Source: Tetragonia tetragonoides (Eukaryota > Streptophyta > Magnoliopsida > Caryophyllales > Aizoaceae). Taken from it: a DNA stretch of 64,000 nt. Both the position numbers and the translations under genes were made by a program. Below, in pieces: positions 34,630 through 45,940 of this stretch. The stretch's first letter is position 1. Every line of letters starts with the position of its first letter. Below the pieces are notes generated by a model. That model was not told the origin of the DNA. It made no database searches and was given only the letters and a program-made list of their open reading frames with translations. Location of the stretch: the NCBI GenBank assembly GCA_038025085.1, contig CM076154.1, positions 34,638,501 through 34,702,500 on the forward strand, in the 5' to 3' direction.

Positions 34630-36690
34630 CCCCTTTCTCTCTCCACTATTTCACTGAGATGGCTAGGGTTTCTCTTCCACTCAATTTCCATTTAACTTGC
34701 ATAGATTTGATTTCTTAATCTCTAATCTCTCTTCTATTGTACCTGGTTTATGTAGATTTGGTCCTGCTGCTTTGTCTCTGCCTCCATCGAAATCGTTCTT
34801 CTGTCGTACTGTTAGTTACGTAAAATTCGAGGTTCTGCAATTTCATCCTGGTACATCTCCATCTTTCCTTTCTCTCTGTCTCTCTCTTTCAAGATCTGGG
34901 TTTGATTTAGGGTTTTATTTGCTGTTTGTTTTTGTTTTTGTTGGCGTTTGATAATTTTGATGGGTAATTTGTTGAAATTTTTATTTTTTAGTTCGATTTA
35001 TGGGATGGAGTATGGATAGGGATAAGATGTGCTGTAGATTTTTTATATATATTTATGTAGTGTTTTGTTCTCCCTCTAATTACCCCTTGTCTTACTTATC
35101 GTATATAGATTTGCTCTTTACCCAAAACTTTCACTGAATTAGTTATTGGATATATAACTATATAAGCATTAGAGTAATTGTATGAGATAATCACTATAAG
35201 AGAACAAGACCTAGCAGATTATCTCCATGAAACACAAAAAAATCTCATTAATGGCTTTTACTTGGAGATGTAGCTCTTAGGTGTGTTTTCGCAGTAGATG
35301 TTTTCTGTACATCAATTTACAGGAAAGAAAGACTTGGAGCTGCCAATGCAAATTGTATTGTCTTCAAGAACATTCCAATTCTAGCACCAAAAAAAAAAAA
35401 AAGAACATCCAGGATGAATTTATTGGTACCCAAAGAACTCATTTTCTAGCTTCTTGAATGTTCTTTTCATTGAATAGTGTCTTTGATTTATTATGTATTT
35501 CTTTTTGCATCTTCTTTTATTCATTCATTTGTTTACTTATCTGGCGGTTGCAATGTTGTATTAGGCAGTAATGGTTGAGCTTGATTGAACATAGAGTTCT
35601 TATTGAGAAATGGTTGAATTTAATTCTGTTTCCAGACCTGATTATTGGCTTTTGAACCATGTAACTTGCTTGCTTAAAGGGTAAAGTACAGTGAAAAATT
35701 AGTATAGCGATATAGGTGTCTGATTCTGATATCAGTTGGTACTTGATACTGATCTTTACTTTTTAAATGAATTTGTTATTTTATGGTTGAATTTGTCTGT
35801 ATATGCGTTGTTCTGACAACTACGATTCAGTTACTATGGTGAGGTTGTGTGACTTTGTTGTTGAAGAGGATTGGTTACCACCACCTCCAAAAATTACAGT
35901 GCCTACATCTTAGCTAAAGGATAAAAGAAGATGCAAAAAAAAAGCCAATCAATATTACCTAGCTCTCTATGTTTCCCTTAGTGAATTATGATGTTTTGTG
36001 CTTTGATTTTCCTAGTACTTGAGTAGTGGGTATTGGTCCCTCATGATGCTTTCTTTTCTGTCTAAATTTGGTTTGTTTATCTTGGTTTCCAGCAATCGTT
36101 CAATTGAAATTTTTGTTTTGCTTTTGCGCCTGTTAACATGCCTTGGTTTGAATTTGGACTTCAATTGTAGTTAGCTTTTGATCATTATCTATTAATACCC
36201 AACAAGCTGTCATGGTTGGACATGCTACAAAGTGTATGCGTGTGAGCTCAGTTCATTCTGCAAGTTTTGCTTCACCCTTTCCTTGAACAGTAGACATTGT
36301 AGCATAGTTTGAAGTTTAGTATTTCTTTTCAGTCTAGTATTTCTTTTCCTTGACTTGAATTATAACCTGTAGATCCTTAGTGACATGGTGTGAAAGTAGG
36401 AAAGCAAAGCTTGTCATTATAGCACTTAAATTGAAAAAGTACATCAAGAATGTATACTTGTTCTTTTTTAGTAGTTATAGGTTATTCAAGAATGGCAATG
36501 GGCATGAGGAATTTTCTTTTGACAGTAACAAGTTTGTTGTAAATTGTCCTTTGGGAACTAGAAAGCTTCTCAACAACATGAGAATCCTTAACGTCTCAAT
36601 TGACAACCCCCAGCCCCCAAAAGCAAAGATCCAACTTATTTCCACCATTCTCTGCCATTGTTCAAGTCCTTATGTGAGATGCTTATGAGT
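34630..36690 (+). other. Possible 5' part of an unidentified gene or transcript
   Basis: 34620-34660 is a CT-rich leader-like zone followed by ATGGCTAGGGTTTCTCTTCC. 34765-34851 looks like an exon (acceptor-like TTTATGTAG, text FGPAALSLPPSKSFFCRTVS, donor CCTGGTACAT). 36480-36680 is open (HEEFSFDSNKFVVNCPLGTR), and 36590-36680 reads DNPQPPKAKIQLIST. I cannot link these into one product or recognise a family. They could be an expressed gene with long introns or a relic cut by the CACTA-like insert at 37.1-37.45 kb. Confidence 0.3.
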
Positions 36691-37069
36691 TTTGCTATGG
36701 TGGAGTTTATTTATCTACTAATCTTTTGTATTTGATTGTGGATAACAGGGTTTTGCATCGGTGATTTGCTGCTCTGGGACATGCATGACTCGATCAAGTA
36801 TTTTTTTTTTTTTTTCAAAAAATTGTTGTTTGAGTGAACAAGGCTATGTTTAGAGTGAGAACACCTCACATAGGCATTTACTTTTTTTTTTTTTTTTTTG
36901 TAGTTGGGAGTTTCCAAACTCTTTTGACATATTTGTAGATGCCTTTTAATAAATCTCTACATTATTTTCAGTTATCTCATATCTGTCTTCTTTATGGTTA
37001 GTATAACACTTTCATATCCACAAAAAAAAAAAACAGAAAACAAATGAAACAAGCATAAAGAGACAAGAA

Positions 37070-37451
37070 ATGGGTCACGAAATGAGAGAAATTCGTCGCC
37101 CAATACACCAATTTGGGCCACGAAATGACGAAATTCGTCGCCCAATACACCATGTTGGGCCACGAAATAAAGCAATTTGTCGCCCAATACACCACATTTG
37201 GGCCAAAATCTCACGAATCGTCGCCCAAAAGGATGCACAATGGACCACAAAATAATTTCGTCGCCCAATGTTACACAATTAGGCAGCCCAATCTAGTAAC
37301 ATAAGGCGACGAATCTCGCCTTTTCGTCGCCCAGGTTTTGGGCGACGAGGATAGGGCGACGAAATATTTTCGTGGCGCAAAGTTTGGGCGACGAAATTTA
37401 GGCTTTGAGCGGCAATATTTTTGGTGGCCCAAAGTCTTTTTTCTTGTAGTG
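37070..37451. mobile_element. CACTA-type element end with 42-bp subterminal repeats
   Basis: Ends in CTTTTTTCTTGTAGTG at 37451, the inverse of the CACTACAAGAAAA terminus of plant CACTA elements. Inside, units beginning ATTCGTCGCCCAATACACCA repeat at 37091, 37133, 37175 and about 37216 (period 42), followed by GGGCGACGAAAT text in inverse orientation. No matching CACTA start was found on the left. Confidence 0.7.
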
Positions 37452-37651
37452 ATGGTATCTCCCGCGTATGCGAAAGGTTACTGGTTTGCAGATCAGACAT
37501 ATGGCCGGTGTTCTAATAATATGAACATGGCATGTGGTTTTGGTATATGACGTTAATTAAGTACGAAGTATATCATATCGTAATAGCGCAGCTTTTGATT
37601 TTTACATGGTTAAAATATTTCATAGAAGAAAATCAAGATAAATATTTATTA

Positions 37652-37911
37652 ATGGTGTATTCTTTAGAGTTTATTCGTACAATTCATTTCAATTTAGTTC
37701 AAGAGTAATCTCGTGTTAATTAAGTGATTTTTAAATGAGTACAGTGATACTCAATTCAATTCAGTGGTGTTCAGTTCGGAAACATATATCTTGTCTCACA
37801 TAGAAATGTGGTTCAATTCAGTTTGATCAGTGATGCTCAGTTCAATTCAGTAGTGTTGAATTCAATTCAACTCAGTTCAGTTCAATCCAGTTCAACCCTA
37901 AAAAATAAAAC
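37652..37911. mobile_element. Decayed Tourist-type MITE
   Basis: Left ATGGTGTATTCTTTAGAG, right TTCAACCCTAAAAAATAAAA-CC, interior of TTCAATTCAGT repeats. It is related to the intact copy at 32464-32698. Confidence 0.55.
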
Positions 37912-38098
37912 CAGTTTTTAGGAAGGGTTCAATGTTCATAGCTATTGTCCTGGCATACTGTCCCAGGCTCCTAGCTATTGTCTATCAAGAATCAATGGAT
38001 TTATTTTTGATTTCTTTTTATAGAAAGGCCGGACACAACAAAACCTCGAAAAATAACTATCGTTTGCAAATAAATTTGAAACTATCAAAAGTCGCGGC

Positions 38099-38324
38099 TA
38101 GAGATGGCACCGGGCATGATTAGCACGAGGGATGGTATGACCCGACACGCTTTTTACACGGCACGATACGGGCACGAAAGAAGCACAGACACTAATAATG
38201 ACCGGGCCTGGCCCATGCCTGGATTTTGAAAAGAGAATATGGTAGGGCACGACATGGAGATATCAAGACCCATCATGGAATCTAGTCGGACTCGGATCGG
38301 GTTTGGACTATATTGTCATCCCTA
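38099..38324. mobile_element. hAT-like MITE
   Basis: Ends TAGAGATGGCACCGGGC and ATATTGTCATCCCTA, with CACGATACGGGCACG-type subterminal text. An 8-bp target duplication is not clear. Confidence 0.5.
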
Positions 38325-38565
38325 GAAGTGGATTTGTGTCCCATATGGGAAGATTAGTGGTCTTGAGCATCCATATAAGCAAGTAGCTCCACCTGTACCC
38401 ATAATTAATTGGTTTTGGGTTGAAACCTCACTTGTCTTACATGTATGCTCACTTGTTAAGACCAATTATTGAAATTAACATTGGCTATATGGGTGGAGAA
38501 ACCCACTTGCTTATATGCAAGCTCAAGACCACTAAATCTTTCCATGTGGGACACAAACTCACTTC
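38325..38565. mobile_element. Foldback element with about 75-bp inverted arms
   Basis: Left GAAGTGGATTTGTGTCCCAT, right TGGGACACAAACTCACTTC. The inverted match continues through AGTGGTCTTGAGC and ATATAAGCAAGT. It starts exactly where the hAT-like MITE ends. Confidence 0.75.
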
Positions 38566-38667
38566 AATGGTTCATTTCAGGGATGTTCATTTTCTAATCA
38601 GCAGTGGTGTTAAACTCGGTTTAGTTAAGTTCAATTCAACTCAATTCAACCCTAAAAAACACACCTA

Positions 38668-40229
38668 TATTCTAAGTAGTAAACACTAGGCCATTATATG
38701 GAAATAACTCTTTTTATCAACTAGGTTTATTCTAACATATTAGGGATCTTCAGGTCAAGAAAAACAAAAAAGAAAACTATAAGGTATATAACATTGATTG
38801 GGCCTCCAACTATCAAGAGGTCTCGATTTCAAATTTTGGTAACCCCCTTGCTCCTATTATAGAATTTAACTCCTGTAGTTGAGCTTTCCAGCACATGGTC
38901 TGATAGTTTTGTCCATTATCGACATTTCAAGTTCAAAGGACATTTGTATGATTGAGGAGACGTTGTAAGAAATATAACATTGATTGAGCCACCAACTTTC
39001 AAGTTAAACTTTCGGTTGAATTGGTTCCAATATATTAACAATAATTCCAGCGGGCCATCCATTCTCAATTGCTGAATTAGATGCACAACGCAACAATTTG
39101 CGATTTGTAATAAGCTGTGAATCTGAGTGCAAATTAAGTGAAATGCAGCTGGATGATTATCAAAAGAGGCAAGTCTATCTTCGTCCCATTTGGTTCCTTT
39201 CTGGCACATAAACCATACTACTAAATTTGGTAAATTATAAAGTCAGATGGCAAAAATCATGTGTCACCATTTCGTTAATGTTACTTGTCATTATCCTCTA
39301 TAAAAACATAGAATTTCCACTTGAAAAATTTAAGTCCCTTTTATGTTGTATGCTTCGTTTGGGAATGCTATGAAACGTAATGGTACGTAGCTGCACCTGC
39401 AGAGGTAGTGTTTTCTTTTTCCATGGGATAGACAAAGGCAAGTACAAGTACATTGTTAGGAAATGTTTGAGTAAATCCACAAACACGATTTAATAAAAAA
39501 AGAAGTAAGAATACGAGACCGAGTATATTAATGTCCAGATTCAGTCCTACGTCCCTCAATAGTATTACTTTAATCCAAGAAATTAAAGTGACATTGTATG
39601 TATATGGATTATGGAATATAATATTGCGCCTCCAATCATCTATTATTTAACCTTTTAGTTGAGTTGATTCTATCACTTATGGTAACGGAGCTCGATGACT
39701 AAGAGGTTCTGTATTCAAATTTTAGGAGGCATTATTTCCAACGGAGTGTATTAAGGAGTATAACATTAATTGGACCTCCAACCATCAATTTAAGCTTTTG
39801 ATTAAGTTGGTTAAAACGCGATATACAATAGTATGTGCTAATGGGGCAAATAAGAAGAGGCATTATTTCAAAACAAAAACAAATATGGAAAAAAAAAGGC
39901 CAGGCAAACAAACAATGTAGCTCATGACATGATCTTCCATTAAAAAACATCATAGTACTTGCAAATAGTCAACGCACATATCACTGTGAAAGAAAGAAAA
40001 TATATAAAACTCCAAGTTGAGAAATTGTGCTCATATATGAATTGAGTATTGCTTTTCCCCTGCCCATAGCTGATTGATTCTTTTTCCATTGTGGGAAATC
40101 TAATAAGGATTCTTAGTCGATATTGGCTTTGGGACGAAACAAAAAGGTTCATATGATGAGAGGGATGATTGCGTGGACCAAAGATAAGAATAAATACCGA
40201 TCATTAGGGTAAGGGTCTGTCAGCACCAA
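38668..40229. other. Intergenic; dispersed LTR-like repeat fragments
   Basis: Three copies of a TAACATTGATTGGGCCTCCA / CTTTTGGTTGAGTTGGTT type text (about 38790, 38980 and 39740, with a partial at 39620). No paired LTRs or internal domain. 39230-39560 is otherwise featureless. Confidence 0.45.
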
Positions 40230-40463
40230 GGGCCTGTTTAGCCTACCTTACTTATTCTTGCTCTCATCCTCCTTTTTATCCACTTTTCTTTCCACTTTCA
40301 ACTTTTAAAAAGTTAAAATAAAGTTACAATTAAACTATGTAGAAGTTACAATTTGTAACTTTTTCTTGTCCTTCCACTTTTATCCTTAAAATAAAAATAA
40401 GGTGGATATGAACAAATATTTGAGGAAAAGTTAAAATTTGTTAAAGTTAGGCCAAACGAACCC
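40230..40463. mobile_element. MITE, 234 bp
   Basis: Ends GGGCCTGTTTAGCCTAC and GTTAGGCCAAACGAACCC form inverted repeats, and the interior contains inverted AAGTTACAATT text. The right flank is TTA, the left CAA, so the target duplication is imperfect or wrong. Confidence 0.65.
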
Positions 40464-41560
40464 TTAACATAAATAACTTGAAGATATTATAAAATTTGAT
40501 TATTTGTTGCTAGATATGTTTGACTTATCCAAACTTGAAGAGAGAATTGAAGTTGATTACAAATTGTTATAGAAGTTCGAGTACGATGGTTGTTTAAGGC
40601 CATTGTTTCAAATTCTTGGGTAGCTGAAGTTTGATTGAGAATAAGAGAAGAGAAAAAAAGATAAGTGGAAAATAAAGAAAGGTACAATAACTTAAAGTAG
40701 TTTTGACAATTTATCAACGTGCAATGTCCAAAACGTATATATTTTACATGAAATCGTTCAACATCTATCAATTTTTTTCTTATAGAAAATTACGAATAGG
40801 TTCTATAAGCGGGCTATTGAAGGTCGCATGAACCCAGTTTGATTACAAATTTTTTCCTAATTTTATCATGGGGTGACATTAAGTGTACAAGTGAGGGAGG
40901 GAAAAAGAGAGAGAGTGGTGAGGAAGGAGAGAGAAAGGAGAAAGGAGAGAAAGAATAGGGAGATTTCAACTCTTAATATCATGATTTAACCATTGTTAAC
41001 CCCTCTTTTACAACAACTCCTCCCTAAAGACATCGCTCAAAAACTTTTCAAGTGTTGTTTCTGGCTAAAAAAATGTTGGTAAGACATTTTACCCTCAGTA
41101 TCCATCACATGAGTTGCACATGACCAGTTTCCCCTATTCAACCCATTCTCACATCCGTCTCAATAACCAACTTCACGTAAATTCAAATCACCCCCGGCTA
41201 GGTGGTTAAAGGCTTGCAAATCCCCACTCCCCACCCACTCATTCCAAATCAGTTGGGCCAAGTTGTCACCACTATATTTTCATTAACCACATGAAAAATA
41301 TGGGAGTGCCAAACCTTGAATTTGGATCTTTCAAATTGAAAGCTGCAACAATCACTATGAGAAAAAATGACTCTTGGTTTCTCATTGCACTTAGTTGTAT
41401 TTATAGATGGTCATCGGACGAGCCGACATGCTAAACTACAAGCATGACCCACCTTGATTTTGACACGACACAACACAACATATGCATGGTTGCAGTACGA
41501 CATGCAGTGTGACACAATAGTAGGCCGTGGGTCGAAACTGGGTTGAATTTTGGGAAAAAC
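40464..41560. other. Intergenic, nothing assignable
   Basis: Includes a GAGAG-rich purine tract (40900-40960). The frames here are short and carry no domains. Confidence 0.4.
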
Positions 41561-41565
41561 TCAGT

Positions 41566-41763
41566 ACTTGGCCCTGTTTTTTTGTCATTTCCATGCTGCA
41601 TTCCGTTCCGTTCCGTTCCATTCCAATCTGTTCCGTTCTGTTCCGCATTCTGTACTTCATTTTGTCTCACATTTTTTTGAATTATCCGCGCGACGCCGTT
41701 TTGTTCCGTTTCGTTCCGTTCCTCACCGCCCGGCTTCATTCCTTTGAAGAGAACAGGGTCTTA
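41566..41763 (+). mobile_element. MITE of the GTTCTTTTTGCC family, copy 3
   Basis: Starts GGCCCTGTTTTTTTGTCATT, ends GAAGAGAACAGGGTCTTAG, with CCGTTCCGTTCC pentamer runs and the TTTTGTCTCACAT core. The pentamers cause open frames on both strands (FRSVPF-like), which are not genes. Confidence 0.7.
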
Positions 41764-42189
41764 GTCACAACCCACGACATAACCCACATAAAAGGAGTAA
41801 TAAAATATACAAGTACATGATAAATAGGTGGATATAACCTTGGACCCAAGGTGGTATGTGGGTAGCACGAGGCGTATAAAAACTTGTATAGACTTAGTCC
41901 ATGATGGACCAGTAGTTTAAATCTTTTTAAATATATCCTCCATGTTCCTAAATAATTCTACTAGTGTTCTTGGTCCACGATGACTAAGTCCACACAAAAC
42001 ATATTACACGCGGCGTGGCATGTCGACACAATGAACCGTGGGCCATGAGCCTTGTAAGGGGGCGCTCCTAAAGGTGAGGCGATACCGCACGAAATCCACT
42101 AGATAGACCGTGGGTTGGACATACTGGAACTCCAAGCCCGACCCGGCTCGGCTCGGCCATTAGTTGCCTACTCCGAGCAAACAAAACAA

Positions 42190-42575
42190 AAACAAAAACA
42201 AAAATCTCGAACCCTCTCTCTTTCGCAAACACAACCGCCCGCCCAGTAGACTGCTCACTCTCATTTCTCAGCAATTGAAAGAGCTCGAGAGAAGATATAT
42301 CGCAACAGGTAAATTAATTGATTTTGTAAGGTTCATTGATTTGTGGAAGATACAACGCTTTTTTCCTGCTCTTTTTCTGTTTGCTTTCTATGATTCTTTG
42401 TCTCAATTTGTAAGAGCAATTTTTTTCAAGTTCAAATTTGAACATGTTAAATAATTCTGATTCTGATTCTGATTCTGATTCTGGTTTTGATTTTCTCCGA
42501 ATCCAATTTCCCACTGTAGGCGGCTTCAAGAGCGAGCTACTGCAATCTCTCACTCTGCAACATTCTTCCCATGGT
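42190..42575 (+). other. Possible non-coding or leader exons
   Basis: Leader-like text (CTCTCTCTTTCGC) followed by CAATTGAAAGAGCTCGAGAG and a donor-like CAACAG/GTAAAT at 42309; an acceptor-like CCCACTGTAG near 42520 followed by GCGGCTTCAAGAGCG. It may be the first exons of the downstream PPR transcript or of a separate transcript. A GATTCT hexamer repeat (5 copies) lies at 42449-42485. Confidence 0.3.
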
Positions 42576-42971
42576 TTGTACTAAATCCCTTGAATTTTGA
42601 GGTTTTGATTTTCTACATTTGTTTGCCCTCAAAAATTTTGAATTAATCTTCCTACTAATCTATATGAATTTATTATTCATATATGTAAACGTGGAAATTT
42701 CTATAGAAGCCTTCTATTGCACACAAATACCATTGAATTGAAAGCTTTAGAATTTGTTGTCAATATATACCACTAAAGTAACTGGGCAATTGTCAACTTG
42801 CTGAGCTTTCAATGACAATCTTATTTATGAAAGTAGTAATTGAGCTTGTCAGTTGGTCTAATCGGGTTTGGGTAAAGAAAAACTGGCGTTGGATGAGGGA
42901 TTGAATTGGGTACTGTGGCGTGGCATCGGAGAGAGAGAGACATATTGTACATTTCTTCTTTATAGTACAAA

Positions 42972-43076
42972 TTGCTCATACTAGATTGGTATCCAAAAAA
43001 TTACCACATTGCAACATTGGTATTATAAAACTCCGGCAACATAGGTCATAAAGAAGGTTTCGCGGCCAAAATTTCC
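42972..43076. repeat. 105-bp direct repeat, left copy (target duplication of the RTE insert)
   Basis: Starts TTGCTCATACTAGATTGGTA and ends GCGGCCAAAATTTCC. The same 105 bases recur at 44831-44935 with one mismatch (T/A at 43050). Confidence 0.95.
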
Positions 43077-44830
43077 AACAACAACAACAACAACCACCCA
43101 ATAGGTATTCCGCCGAGGGCGGGGTCTTGGGAGGTCCTAATGTACGCAACCTTACCCCTGACTAGTCGCCTAGTAGAGAGGCTGTTTCCGAAAGACCCAC
43201 GAAAACAGTTTTGAATTATAGAAAACAGTTTTGAATTTTAGAAAACAGTTTTGAATTTTAGAAAACAGTTTGCAATTAATGAAATGAATATTACAGGAAA
43301 AAAGTGAATGAAGGGATGCATGCAAACGCAGGGGAATGAACATCTAGAAGTACATAAACAATAACCAATTAAAGACTATACTTGCATAATAATACAGAGG
43401 GAGGAGATGAACACCATTTATTAAAGGGCAACCAACACGCACTAAAAAGACAAATGCTACACCTATAAAGTAAAAACACCTAATACATCTGGGCAGTGCA
43501 ACACATCCTCTAAGTAGTGTCGTGACTCTCATCTATGTGCATTCTACTACGCCAAAGTTTCCTATTCAGGGCCAAATCCTCGGTAAGCTCTAGAAGGGCT
43601 AAATCCTTCCTAATCACCTCACCCCAATTCTTCTTAGGTCTCCCTCTTCTTCTCTTACAGTCCGTAAGTATAATCTTCTCACACCGTCTCACGAGAGCGT
43701 CTGGTTGTCTCCTCATAACATGTCCAAACCACCTGAGTCTCGTCTCACGCATTTTCCCCTCAATGTCTGCCACCCTCACCTTGTCACGCACCACCTCATT
43801 CCTTACCTTATCTCTCCTAGTGAGGTTGCACATCCAACAGAGCATCCTCATCTCGGCCACCTTCATCTTTTGGACATGTGTTTGTTTAATTTGCCAACAC
43901 TCTGCACCATAGAGCATAGCTGGCCTAATAGCTATGTGGTAAAATTTACCTTTTAATTTGAGTGGTATCTTGTCGTTGCAAAGGACACCCGAAGCACTTC
44001 TCCATTTTAGCCACCCTGCCTTGATACGGTGGGCTACATTTTCGTCACTTTCTCCGTTACTTTGAATGATCGACCCCAAATACTTGAAGCTATCTTTCCT
44101 AGGTACCATTGCGGTGTTAATCCTAATCTCCAAGTCAGAGACAACCCCTCCCCTCGTGAGGCTACATCCCAAATACTCGGTTTTTGTCCTACTCAATCTA
44201 AAACCCTTTGCTTCCAGAGTATCCTTCCATATTTCTAACTTGTTGTTAACACCTTCTTTTGTTTCATCCATCAGACCTATGTCGTCCGCGAACATCATGC
44301 ACCAAGACACATCTCCTTGAATACTCTTAGTGAGTTCATCCATAACTATTGCAAATAAGAAAGGGCTCAAAGAAGAACCCTGATGGAGTCCTATGTCAAT
44401 CGCAAAATGGTCTGTGTCCCCTCCCATCGCCCTCACTCTAGTCCTCACACCTTCATACATGTCCTTAATAACTCGAATATAGGCAACCAGGACTTCCTTA
44501 GCTTCCAGACACCTCCACAATACCTCTCTAGGAACCCGATCATATGCCTTCTCTAAATCAATGAATACCATGTGTAAATCCCTTTGTCTCTCTCTATAAT
44601 ACTCCATCGAGCGTCTAAGAAAATGAATTGCCTCTGTTGTGGAGCGCCCTGGCATGAACCCGAACGAACTGATTTTCGGAGATAGATGTACCCTTCCTCA
44701 TCCTCTTCTTAATGACCCTCTCCAATAATTCATGGTGTGGCTGAGAAGTTTGATGCCTCTATAATTATTAGAACTTTGTATGTCGCCTTTATTCTTATAT
44801 AAGGGGATCACCGTGCTGAATCTTACAACT
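43077..44830 (-). mobile_element. 5'-truncated RTE-type LINE
   Basis: Lies exactly between the two 105-bp repeats. On - it ends in the RTE-type 3' terminus: GGGTAAGGTTGCGTACATTA, CCCCGCCCTCGGCGGAATAC, then a short (TTG)n tail at 43077-43093. A 20-bp unit (GAAAACAGTTTTGAATTTTA) is repeated four times in the 3'UTR at 43201-43280. Confidence 0.92.
43510..44830 (-). pseudogene. RTE reverse transcriptase, truncated and frameshifted
   Basis: On - the open part (44655-43510, 381 codons) begins within the RT at [15 protein letters not shown]. It shows [37 protein letters not shown], an intact [10 protein letters not shown] catalytic box, and the RTE C-terminal block ([37 protein letters not shown]). 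Upstream, VIPLYKNKGDIQSSNNYRGI is readable but in another frame; one base seems lost at about 44732 (ACCATGAATTATTGG). The endonuclease is absent because of 5' truncation, so it cannot move on its own. Confidence 0.92.
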
Positions 44831-44935
44831 TTGCTCATACTAGATTGGTATCCAAAAAATTACCACATTGCAACATTGGTATTATAAAACTCCGGCAACA
44901 TAGGTCAAAAAGAAGGTTTCGCGGCCAAAATTTCC
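44831..44935. repeat. 105-bp direct repeat, right copy
   Basis: Partner of 42972-43076, 104 of 105 bases identical. Confidence 0.95.
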
Positions 44936-45109
44936 GATGATTTAAAATTTCCAACAAACTATTTCTTGGAAAAATTTGTTAGGTTTTAATTTCGGTTGCT
45001 TTATTATGTTTCAGTTTATTTTTTATAATAAATCTCATAACGATAAATTTTTTAAAATATATTATCAGACATTTTGGCTGGAAAGTTAGATTTTGGATGT
45101 AGGTGCAGT

Positions 45110-45932
45110 TAGCCGGATTTTAAGACCGGACCGAATTATACGACCGTGTTTTTGAGTTACCGGCCCGGTCTTGAAACCCGGTCCAGACCGGACTGGACCG
45201 AAGACCGGAACTGACTCTTTTTAAAAAAAAAATATTTCATTTGTGAAATATGTCAGCGTTCCACAAATCCACATTATTAAACCCTCTCTCTGTCTCCCTC
45301 TCTCTCTCCTCTCTCTCTCCTCCTTTCATCATTAGCAGCCCAAAATCACTGGGTTTTTTTGGTTTTCTTTGAAGTTACAGTCGAGCAAAGCAGATTTGAG
45401 GGTTTAACAATGGTGAAGAGAAGGATTTGAGGGTTTGACTGGCCAATCGGCTTAATTAGCGTTAGGGTTTCGAAATACCAAGGTAATTTTTCAATCTCAT
45501 CTTATTTCAATCTGGGCATCATTTTTCTGTTGTTTTTATCTTAAAATTTGATTATTTGCTCTACTTTTGACATGATTGAATGATTTGGGCAGTTGGGGCT
45601 TGTTAAAAATCCAGTTTTTTTGGGTTCTCTCTTCTTTTTTTTTCAAGTATAAATTATATTAGTGATTTTTTTTTTGTTTTTTATAAGTTTATTGAAATGT
45701 TATTCACTGGTGGTTAAAAGAAACACTTTGTTGGCAGTTTGGGATTTTGTATTGTAGGACTCTTTTAGTGCTTTCAAATGATACAGGGCTCTCAGTGTCA
45801 GGCGTCCAGAGTAAATATTGGCAGTCCGGTCCAAGTGGTCCGGTCCGGTTCCAGACCGACCTGGACCGGTCCGAGTTTCCCAAGCTTCCGCAAAAAATGT
45901 CCGGTCTGGTCCGGCCTGGATGAACAGCTCTA
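45110..45932. mobile_element. hAT-type non-autonomous element, possibly carrying gene 5' sequence
   Basis: Ends TAGCCGGATTTTAAGACCGG and CCTGGATGAACAGCTCTA, flanked by GGTGCAGT (45102-45109) and GGTGCAGC (45933-45940); the shared string TAGGTGCAG is on both sides. GGTCCGG-rich subterminal repeats occupy both ends in inverse orientation. The interior has a CT-rich leader (45290-45330), an ATG (45410, very short frame) and a CCAAGGTAATTTT donor-like site. This is either the leader of a lost transposase gene or a captured host 5' end. Confidence 0.65.
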
Positions 45933-45940
45933 GGTGCAGC

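Noticed and set aside
37070..37304. Overlapping frames in the CGTCGCCCAA repeats
   Set aside because: Repeat translation within a CACTA-type end.
41431..41820. Frames rich in FRSVPF / ERNGTEQN
   Set aside because: Caused by CCGTTCC/GGAACGG pentamers of a MITE.
43535..44320. Frames on + opposite the RTE reverse transcriptase
   Set aside because: Antisense shadows of a clear RT on -.
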